NCBI GenBank assembly: GCA_018268995.1
Contig: JAFDVL010000007.1
Location: 51,381-115,380, forward strand
Direction of reading: 5' to 3'
DNA length: 64,000 nucleotides
From: Acidobacteriota bacterium
Lineage (GTDB): Bacteria; Acidobacteriota; Blastocatellia; RBC074
A program made the translations under genes and the position numbers. Shown here in pieces: positions 48,754 through 56,493 of this stretch. Below the pieces are notes generated by a model. It worked only from the letters and a program-made list of their open reading frames with translations. It was not told the origin of the DNA and ran no database searches. Numbering within the stretch: the first letter of the stretch is position 1; each line of letters starts with the position of its first letter.

Positions 48754-49224
48754 TCAGCGGCTGATGGTGATGCGCGTTATGGTGCCCTCTTTATTTTGGT
48801 AAATCGCTACCCAGAATTTTTCTTCCGCCAGCACTTTGCGCGCAGTTTTCGCCCCATTCGCCAATTCCACGACCTCTGCATCTCCAACGACATCTCGCCA
48901 GGCAGGCGCATTCTTCGCCTCCATAAAAGCAAGTTGAATGGCTTTTACTTCACCGTTTTCATAGCGCACGGTCATGGTGTCTTCGCCGGTCAGCTTGTAA
49001 TCTTCGCTGGCATCATTGTTGTTTTCGGGTTGTCCCAGTGCGGCGTGTACCTGTTCAGGCTTCAGCCCTAGTTTTACTCCTTTGAATTCACGTAGCACTT
49101 TTGCGGTTTGCCACATAGGTTCGATGTAATCGTGCGCCGTGCTGGATAAAGCAGCTTGTTCGGCCCACAGGCAAAGGCTACAGCCGATGCCGAATGCGAT
49201 GGCTTTTTGCAACGGTCGGTTCAT
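48754..49224 (-). CDS. Exported small hypothetical protein
   Basis: A 156-residue protein with a signal-like N-terminus (MNRPLQKAIAFGIGCSLCLW). The rest (FKGVKLGLKPEQVHAALGQP, then VRYENGEVKAIQLAFMEAK) loosely resembles SmpA/OmlA-like small beta proteins but I cannot assign a family. ATG 49224 has AAAGGAG upstream. Confidence 0.65.
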   Translation of the reverse strand: MNRPLQKAIAFGIGCSLCLWAEQAALSSTAHDYIEPMWQTAKVLREFKGVKLGLKPEQVHAALGQPENNNDASEDYKLTGEDTMTVRYENGEVKAIQLAFMEAKNAPAWRDVVGDAEVVELANGAKTARKVLAEEKFWVAIYQNKEGTITRITISR

Positions 49225-49435
49225 ACCAGACGCTCCTTTCTACGATGTCAGTGGTTGTTTTCGCGTGCCGAGTGATGCCCACTCCCAACCGGCTAAGGAA
49301 CTGTAGTGGTGCGCGTGATGTTGCTCTTGTCGAATTTCGTTGTTGTGCGCTTAGTCACCCGACTTGATCGCCACATCATACTCCTACTCGGCGATTGGCT
49401 ACCAGAACTAGCAGCCGAATTTCGGGGCAGGCGAT

Positions 49436-49475
49436 AAAAAAAAGCGCGCACGACAGCCACCCGCAGTTTCGCGCT
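49436..49475 (-). terminator. Rho-independent terminator of hflX
   Basis: On the minus strand AGCGCG ... CGCGCT (49475-49443) followed by eight T (A on plus, 49436-49443). Located just after the hflX stop at 49533. Confidence 0.7.
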
Positions 49476-49532
49476 CAAAAAAGGAATAAAAACGAATACC
49501 GATAAAGATGTCAGACAGGAAATGGAGTCGGT

Positions 49533-51197
49533 TCAAGAGCCGATTTCGTGAGTAAGGCGCTTCTCAATTTCTGATGCAAGTGGCGCGAGCGATCTGCGAT
49601 CCAAGGCCGAGACCGCCAATGCCTGATGCGTGATGCACAGATTTTCTAATTGCTCTTTATCTATCACCGCGTCAGCTTTATTGAAAACCAGTAAGCGCGG
49701 GATTTGGTGCAATTCCAACTCTTCTAAAATCCTTTCGACAGATAGCAATTGGCTTTCCAGGGTTGGCGATGACGCATCGGCCAAATGGATTAGCAAATCC
49801 GATTGTTCGATTTCTTCGAGTGTTGCTTTGAATGCGGCGAGCAAATCTTTCGGCAAATCCCGAATAAATCCCACCGTATCGTTGATGATGATTTCCTGCT
49901 CCTGAGGCAATCGCAAACGACGTGAGGTTGGGTCAAGCGTCGCAAACATTTTTTGTTCTGCTGTGACTTGGCTTTGTGTTAGGGAATTGAGCAAGGTGCT
50001 CTTGCCAGCGTTCGTATAGCCGACGATGGAAACGACGGGCATTTCGCGCCGGGTTCGTTGCGCGCGGCGTTGATGCCGTGCCTCGCGGACTTTTTCCAAC
50101 TGGCCTTCCAAATGTGTGATGCGGTCGCGAACCCGGCGGCGATCCACTTCCAGCTTGGTTTCACCGGGGCCTCGTCCTCCGATGCCACCCATCAACCGGG
50201 ACATTTCTGTCCCGGAGCCAGTTAATCGTGGGAGTAAATATTTCAACTGCGCGAGTTCAACCTGAATACGGCCTTCGCTGGTTTGGGCACGTTGCGCAAA
50301 GATGTCCAGAATTAACTGCGAACGGTCGAGGATTTTTAAATCTGTCGCCGCATTGATCGCGCGTACTTGTCCCGGAGAAAGTTCGCGATCAAACACGATC
50401 ATATCCGCGCCGTACTGCAAACAATTGATAATGATTTCGTCGAGTTTACCTTTGCCGACAAGTGTGGCGGGATCAAGCTTCGGGCGTCGCTGAATAATTT
50501 CATCCAGGACTACCAGGCCGCCCGATGTCGCCAACTCACGCAGCTCTGCTAAAGACTCTCGCGCTGTCATCAAACCGTCAGTGGTTACACTCACGAGGAT
50601 GGCGCGATCACGTGTGTCAGATCGTTTTCGTGCCCCACGATTGCGGGCCATTTCCGCTTCGAGCGACTCGATCAGCTCAAGGAAATTGACATCCAACTGA
50701 CTGGGAGGCTTCGGATCAAGAAATTGATATTGCGGACTGAGCGATGCCCCGTCTTCGTTGTGAATCTGCGTTGAAGGCAAAATATGTGCTGCCTTGACCA
50801 GGCCGGGAAGTCCTGTTTTAGGATCAACATCCACCACTGCCATCAAATCCAGCCGCAGTAATGCCAGATCGGTTAAGTCGTCCTGGGTCAATGGCTCCCC
50901 GCGCAAATGTGTATGAAGACACCGTAACCCGTTAAAGCGTGCCTCCGCCATTCGTGAGCGCGCTTGAGCAGGCAGGACGATGCGTGATGCGTCGCCAACG
51001 ATAACGTGTTCGACGTGGCCTTTGCGATCAATCAGAACTCCGACCTGGCGTCCGATTTCATGCGAAATTTCTGTCATCTGGCGTGCCAGCTCCTGCGTTG
51101 TGATCTCATTCGGGGGAACACGCCGCGTTGTGAGCTTTTCGAGACGTTTCAGATGATTTGCTTTTAAGCCTTTTGTGTTGCCTTCAATGTTGGGAAT
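49533..51197 (-). CDS. hflX: GTPase HflX, probably started at an ATT codon
   Basis: Ribosome-associated GTPase that helps split stalled or heat-damaged ribosomes; about 554 residues with the upstream part. Family features: GPGETKLEVDRRRVRDRI, G1 motif GYTNAGKST, NDTVGFIRDLP and NKAD. The conventional ATG is at 51077, but the frame continues upstream with residues that read as genuine HflX N-terminus (NTKGLKANHLKRLEKLTTRR, VPPNEITTQELARQ). The only start there, before the TAG at 51201-51203, is ATT at 51197, eight bases after AGGAG at 51206-51210. If ATT is not used, the start is ATG 51077. Terminator follows. Confidence 0.88.
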   Translation of the reverse strand: MPNIEGNTKGLKANHLKRLEKLTTRRVPPNEITTQELARQMTEISHEIGRQVGVLIDRKGHVEHVIVGDASRIVLPAQARSRMAEARFNGLRCLHTHLRGEPLTQDDLTDLALLRLDLMAVVDVDPKTGLPGLVKAAHILPSTQIHNEDGASLSPQYQFLDPKPPSQLDVNFLELIESLEAEMARNRGARKRSDTRDRAILVSVTTDGLMTARESLAELRELATSGGLVVLDEIIQRRPKLDPATLVGKGKLDEIIINCLQYGADMIVFDRELSPGQVRAINAATDLKILDRSQLILDIFAQRAQTSEGRIQVELAQLKYLLPRLTGSGTEMSRLMGGIGGRGPGETKLEVDRRRVRDRITHLEGQLEKVREARHQRRAQRTRREMPVVSIVGYTNAGKSTLLNSLTQSQVTAEQKMFATLDPTSRRLRLPQEQEIIINDTVGFIRDLPKDLLAAFKATLEEIEQSDLLIHLADASSPTLESQLLSVERILEELELHQIPRLLVFNKADAVIDKEQLENLCITHQALAVSALDRRSLAPLASEIEKRLTHEIGS

Positions 51198-51330
51198 AAC
51201 CTAAACTCCTCTTACGTTGTTGTGCAAACCTTCAGTTTGCAGATGATTTGGTTCATCAGACTAAATACGGAACGCAATTCCAACGCTATCGCAAACCGAC
51301 TGTTTGCGCTACTAAATCTTCGGAGGAACT
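51198..51330. repeat. Divergent intergenic region with REPIN-like inverted hairpin pair
   Basis: Two hairpins GCAAAC-CTTCA-GTTTGC (51224-51240) and CGCAAAC-CGACT-GTTTGCG (51290-51308). Compared with the reverse complement of the second, flanking bases also match (GT-G-GCAAAC ... GTTTGC-AT), so they form a head-to-head pair like a REPIN. The region separates hflX (-) and the LemA-fusion gene (+), and may also hold their promoters. Confidence 0.6.
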
Positions 51331-52188
51331 ATGATTAGCCGCATTGTAAAACTCAAATTTGGACTTGCCCTGTTATTATTAGCCTCAGTGACAAGCTTTG
51401 CGCAAGCGCCTGCCAAAAAGATGACGAAGGACGATGTGTTTCGCGCGATTGCTGCACAGGTGATCACGCAATCAGAATCACCTGTCACCAGCATTATTGG
51501 AGCGCTGGATGAAGTAATCGAAGTAGGTGAAATCACCGTTTCTCCGAAAGACGGAAAGTTTTCCGCTGTTGTCAAAGAAAAAACGCCTGCGGTTACTATC
51601 TCTGTCAATAAAGAGATTCCGTTGATCTTTGCCGCACAGCCTGATGGCACCTGGAAATGGGAGCAATTCAAAAACGATTCCAAATTTTATCCGATTGATA
51701 AGCTGTTTCCATATGCTAAAGATTTCCTGACCCGAAGTCGTGATGGCGTGGGCGTGACCTGGAAAAAATATCTGGATTCATTGACGGCTGAAGGCGAAGC
51801 CGCTCATAAGTTACTCGACACGGCCAAAGCTGTGATCAAAAAAGACCCTGAACCTCTCGCGGCTCTCAACACAGCCCGCGAAGCGCTAAAAAAGGCTCGT
51901 GAAGCGAATGATACTGATGCGCTCAAAACAGCTTACAAAGACCTCACGCAGGCCGTAGAACCCATCGCACGGCTCACGGATGAACTTCCTGATCTGAAGG
52001 CCAACGATGCGTATTTACGCTTGAATGATGGACTGGAAGCTGCCAAGAAACAGGTCAAATCCGCGCGCGAAGAATATTTGAATAGCGTGAATCTTTACAA
52101 TGATCGAATTCTTCGCTTGCCGTTTACCTTGACTGCATTTGGCTTTGGATTTACCAAAATGGAACCACAGATTGAAGTGGAGCAGTAA
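51331..52188 (+). CDS. Exported protein with LemA-like C-terminal region
   Basis: A 285-residue exported protein (signal peptide MISRIVKLKFGLALLLLAS). An N-terminal domain of about 120 residues (KKMTKDDVFRAIAAQV, DEVIEVGEITVSP, VTISVNKEIPLIF) is unfamiliar. From about residue 150 it is helical and ends LKANDAYLRLNDGLEAAKKQ, then REEYLNSVNLYNDRI and RLPFTLTAFGFG-TKMEPQ, the pattern of LemA-family proteins. So it appears to be a LemA region joined to an unknown exported domain. GGAGG precedes the ATG. Confidence 0.75.
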   Translation: MISRIVKLKFGLALLLLASVTSFAQAPAKKMTKDDVFRAIAAQVITQSESPVTSIIGALDEVIEVGEITVSPKDGKFSAVVKEKTPAVTISVNKEIPLIFAAQPDGTWKWEQFKNDSKFYPIDKLFPYAKDFLTRSRDGVGVTWKKYLDSLTAEGEAAHKLLDTAKAVIKKDPEPLAALNTAREALKKAREANDTDALKTAYKDLTQAVEPIARLTDELPDLKANDAYLRLNDGLEAAKKQVKSAREEYLNSVNLYNDRILRLPFTLTAFGFGFTKMEPQIEVEQ

Positions 52189-52205
52189 CCTTGCCTAAAA
52201 AGAAA

Positions 52206-52298
52206 TGCGAGCCACAAATTGGCTGCATTGATAGTCCCCCAACACCAATGCACAAATTTGACGGCTCGCAAATTTTTAAATCAGAAAAAATCTGATTT
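52206..52298. terminator. Long imperfect terminator hairpin plus second hairpin
   Basis: TGCGAGCC (52206-52213) / GGCTCGCA (52263-52270) with inner matched arms CAAATT/AATTTG and TGCATTG/CAATGCA, followed by AATTTTT. Then AAATCAGA-AAAAA-TCTGATTT (52278-52298). Positioned between the converging LemA-fusion and SRPBCC genes. Confidence 0.7.
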
Positions 52299-52306
52299 AT
52301 CAGTAA

Positions 52307-52831
52307 TTACGTCGAAACGAGATAATTGGATTTCTCTGCGGCAAGATAAATATTCTCCTGAGCCTGCCTGCGCGCAATTTCTTCCTGTAAGCGAATCAAT
52401 CCGCGATCCATTGCCCAGCGGTGATTCCATTTAAAGATCGGCTTAAAAATTGGGGAAAGCCATCGCAGCAGTGGTTTGTCAGCGCGAAGCCGCCAATCAA
52501 AAGTAATCAAACATTCCTGTCCTTGTTGTTCCAACTGCCAAACGCCGCGTCCGTCAAAATCTCCTGACGCCGTAATCGCAATCGTATGTGGTCGCTCTCG
52601 CCGCTGTGCGGTCGCTGTCCACCGCAGCCGATAAGGAAGCCAACCTTTGGTCAGTAACACCACGTGATCGCCAATTCCATCGGGATGGCCAGAGGCAAAG
52701 TATTGTGCGTCCAGATAAACATCCGGCCACCAGCGAACATAGTCTTTGCCTTCTTTCAGAATGTCATAAACCAATTCAATTGGCGCAATCACGCGCCATT
52801 TCGTCAGAAATTCATATTCATTTGCGGGCAT
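52307..52831 (-). CDS. SRPBCC (polyketide cyclase-like) family protein
   Basis: A 174-residue SRPBCC/START-like ligand-binding fold. Recognisable by the N-terminal EFLTKWRVIAPIELVYDIL and YVRWWPDVYL, then strands with HVVLLTKGWLPYRLRW and GRGVWQLEQQGQECLITFDW, and a C-terminal helix. It may bind a small hydrophobic molecule. ATG 52831 has GGAGG upstream. Confidence 0.82.
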   Translation of the reverse strand: MPANEYEFLTKWRVIAPIELVYDILKEGKDYVRWWPDVYLDAQYFASGHPDGIGDHVVLLTKGWLPYRLRWTATAQRRERPHTIAITASGDFDGRGVWQLEQQGQECLITFDWRLRADKPLLRWLSPIFKPIFKWNHRWAMDRGLIRLQEEIARRQAQENIYLAAEKSNYLVST

Positions 52832-52997
52832 ATGGTGTTCCTCCAAAGATTACTACGCAGGAATTGAAGAGATGGATTTGGGGGTGGCCGCAAGACAGTC
52901 CAGTCTGCGGTGAATTTAGGGAGGTTGACTCTTGATTGTCAGAGAGGCGGCGCATCAGGCTTCCCTAGATGGGATAGTCTATGGTCACGGGAGATGG

Positions 52998-53065
52998 GCG
53001 GAAGCCCGACTGTGAAGGAGAGAGTCATATGCACTCTGCGCCCTCCTTCACCGTCGGGTTTCCGC
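52998..53065. repeat. Long intergenic palindrome downstream of hpnJ
   Basis: Left arm 52998-53020 (GCGGAAGCCCGAC, TGTGAAGGAG) pairs with right arm 53043-53065 (CTCCTTCACCGTCGGG, TTTCCGC): 23 positions with one G-U and one mismatch. Inside, AGAGT (53021-53025) and ACTCT (53032-53036) pair again. Found just after the hpnJ stop on the minus strand. There is no T tract, so it looks more like a dispersed palindrome than a standard terminator. Confidence 0.7.
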
Positions 53066-53079
53066 TGTTGTCTTGCTGC

Positions 53080-54522
<1,443 letters not shown>

Positions 54523-54545
54523 AGAAAGAATAGGTTCGTTTTTAG

Positions 54546-54563
54546 TTCAGTTTATGAACTGAA
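54546..54563. terminator. Hairpin between the ABC permease and hpnJ
   Basis: TTCAGTT-TATG-AACTGAA, seven base pairs, in the 79-base gap between two minus-strand genes, followed on the minus strand by CTAAAAACG. A weak terminator or processing hairpin. Confidence 0.35.
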
Positions 54564-54601
54564 AGACTAACGATCTTGGCGGCATTTCGCAAGGTGGCGA
54601 A

Positions 54602-55531
54602 TTATTCCTTGGTGTACGCAATGCCGAGCGCTTTGGGTGGGTGTGCACGACTGATGAATCCTGCCAGAACAACAATTGTCAGGACGTAAGGCACGATTTG
54701 GATAAATTGATTGGGGATGTTGACCGTTCCCTGCATTCGGATCGCAATCGCTTCGGCAAAGCCAAATAATAAACAGGCAATCATTGTTCCGAGTGGGTCC
54801 CACTTGCCAAAGATCAGCGCTGCCAGCGCAATGAAGCCTCGCCCGGCGGTCATATTCCGTGTGAACAGTGAATTCTGCCCGATGGAAATATAGGCTCCAC
54901 CCAATGCGGCAAAAGCTCCTGAAAGCAAGACTCCGGCATATCGCATCCGATTGACGCTGATGCCCGCCGTGTCAGCGGCCTCCGGGTTTTCTCCTACGGC
55001 ACGCAGACGCAACCCAAACCGCATTTTATAAATGACAAAGAAGGTTAGCAGCACGGCTAGCAAGGCAAAATATACCAGTGGGTTTTGATTGAAGATGGAG
55101 GCAAGTAATGGTGATTCTTGCGGATTAAAAACTTGCCAATCATTCAAGGTCTGTTCTCGTGGCAGCTGTGGGGTGTTGCCTGTTGTGCCGAAAAAGACTC
55201 CGCAAAGCAATGCCGGAACTCCTAAAAATAGAATATTGATTGCCGTCCCGCTGACCACCTGATTGGCTCGAAAATTAATTGTTGCGACTGCATGAATTGC
55301 TGCGACAAGCACGCCTGCTGTTACCGCCGCCAAAATCCCGATCCACGGATTTTGCGTGTAAAACGTAATGAGTGCCGCCGTAAACGCTCCTGCCAGCATA
55401 ATGCCTTCGAGCGCGATGTTAATAACGCCCGAACGTTCGCAATATAAACCACCAAGCGCCGCCAGGATTAAAGGGGTTGCTAATCGTAAAGTAGATGCAA
55501 TGAGGGTGAAGTTGAATATATTTCGGAGCAT
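54602..55531 (-). CDS. ABC transporter permease, nucleoside/sugar (BPD_transp_2) family
   Basis: A 309-residue inner-membrane permease with eight to ten segments. Signatures of the YufQ/NupQ-like permeases: LGGLYCERSGVINIALEGIM, FRANQVVSGTAINILF, LRAVGENPEAADTAGISVNR and ALAALIFGKWDPLGTM. These import nucleosides or related compounds together with a second permease, an ATPase and a BmpA lipoprotein, none of which is in this window. It lies between hpnJ and the DUF4159 gene without an obvious shared operon. Confidence 0.88.
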   Translation of the reverse strand: MLRNIFNFTLIASTLRLATPLILAALGGLYCERSGVINIALEGIMLAGAFTAALITFYTQNPWIGILAAVTAGVLVAAIHAVATINFRANQVVSGTAINILFLGVPALLCGVFFGTTGNTPQLPREQTLNDWQVFNPQESPLLASIFNQNPLVYFALLAVLLTFFVIYKMRFGLRLRAVGENPEAADTAGISVNRMRYAGVLLSGAFAALGGAYISIGQNSLFTRNMTAGRGFIALAALIFGKWDPLGTMIACLLFGFAEAIAIRMQGTVNIPNQFIQIVPYVLTIVVLAGFISRAHPPKALGIAYTKE

Positions 55532-55643
55532 GGAAGGGGTTACGTTAAGGGTTACGAGTTTTGAGTTACGCGTAATTTTAATGAGCTCAATTTTTCGGGC
55601 TGCTTAGTCTCTCTAGCATCGAAACTTAATACTCGTAACTCTC
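55532..55643. repeat. Intergenic stretch with repeated GTTACG and 9-base inverted arms
   Basis: GTTACGAGT at 55551-55559 and its complement ACTCGTAAC at 55631-55639, about 71 bases apart, plus further GTTACG copies nearby. May be a small dispersed repeat; I see no gene in it. Confidence 0.4.
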
Positions 55644-56480
55644 TTAATGAGTCAGCGCGTACATTACATAATTTACGCCAAATTTGTAGGCTTCATTTGT
55701 GCCAATCGGGTCGAATGGGTTGTCAGACCATTGCCAGTAATCGCTGACATCGTTGTTGTAATTGATGACCATCATCAGACGACCTTTGTCGTCTTCTACA
55801 CCCCAGAACTCAGGCTTGATCGGCCCGAAGTTGCCGTAGGGTGGCGGAACATCCAGGGTCTTGATTGAAAAAAAGCAGTTGAAAATGGGATGTGAAATGT
55901 CGAGCTTCTTTAATTGGTATTCGGGAAAGGCGCGTTTGATTTGTGCTTCAAATGGATACCATTCACGCTGTAGGCGAAAATCATCCACCAGAATGAATCC
56001 ACCTCGCAGGCAGTATTCCCGCATCCCTTGCAGTTCCTGATCTGTGAGGTTCATATAGCCGACCTCACACAAATACGCCATCGGATATTTATACAAATCT
56101 GCATCTGTGAACCCATAAATCGGTTCATTTACGTCCAGATTAATATCCAGTTTGGAAAGCTCCGAAACGATCTTGTTCAGATGCCGACCCGCACCCGGCC
56201 AATCGTGCGACCATGGGAACCCGCCATCCCCCAGATGCGTGAAGTTCCAGCCATACATGCTCACGTCAAAACGCAGGCGCGCCATGATGAATTTCCCTGA
56301 CAGGTCTGCCTGATCTTTCGGCACTTCATAATAGGTCGGCAGCCCTTCTGCATTTTTCTTTTGATGGCTCCCGCCTCCGCCACGGCGTTGTGCAATCGCC
56401 ACCGTTGCAATCAAGCCCAGAATCAAAATGCCGCTGAACAGAATGCGCCAATTGCTTTTGCTTAGTTGTGGTTTCGTCAT
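55644..56480 (-). CDS. DUF4159 exported protein
   Basis: A 278-residue DUF4159 protein. N-terminal signal/anchor (WRILFSGILILGLIATVAIA), a Gly/Arg-rich stretch, then the DUF4159 domain with FIMARLRFDVSMYGWNF, YPMAYLCEVGYMNLTD, YCLRGGFILVDDF and WYPFEAQIKRAFPE, similar to a glutamine-amidotransferase-like fold. ATG 56480 sits eight bases after GAGGTGG; the frame also allows 56486 or GTG 56492. It is the last gene of the VWA/TPR operon, one base after the TPR-peptidase stop. Role unknown. Confidence 0.86.
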   Translation of the reverse strand: MTKPQLSKSNWRILFSGILILGLIATVAIAQRRGGGGSHQKKNAEGLPTYYEVPKDQADLSGKFIMARLRFDVSMYGWNFTHLGDGGFPWSHDWPGAGRHLNKIVSELSKLDINLDVNEPIYGFTDADLYKYPMAYLCEVGYMNLTDQELQGMREYCLRGGFILVDDFRLQREWYPFEAQIKRAFPEYQLKKLDISHPIFNCFFSIKTLDVPPPYGNFGPIKPEFWGVEDDKGRLMMVINYNNDVSDYWQWSDNPFDPIGTNEAYKFGVNYVMYALTH

Positions 56481-56493
56481 TTTCATAACCACC

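Noticed and set aside
49293..49478. 61-residue minus-strand frame between the small exported protein gene and hflX
   Set aside because: No ribosome site, low-complexity Arg/Ser/Thr composition, and it overlaps the hflX terminator.
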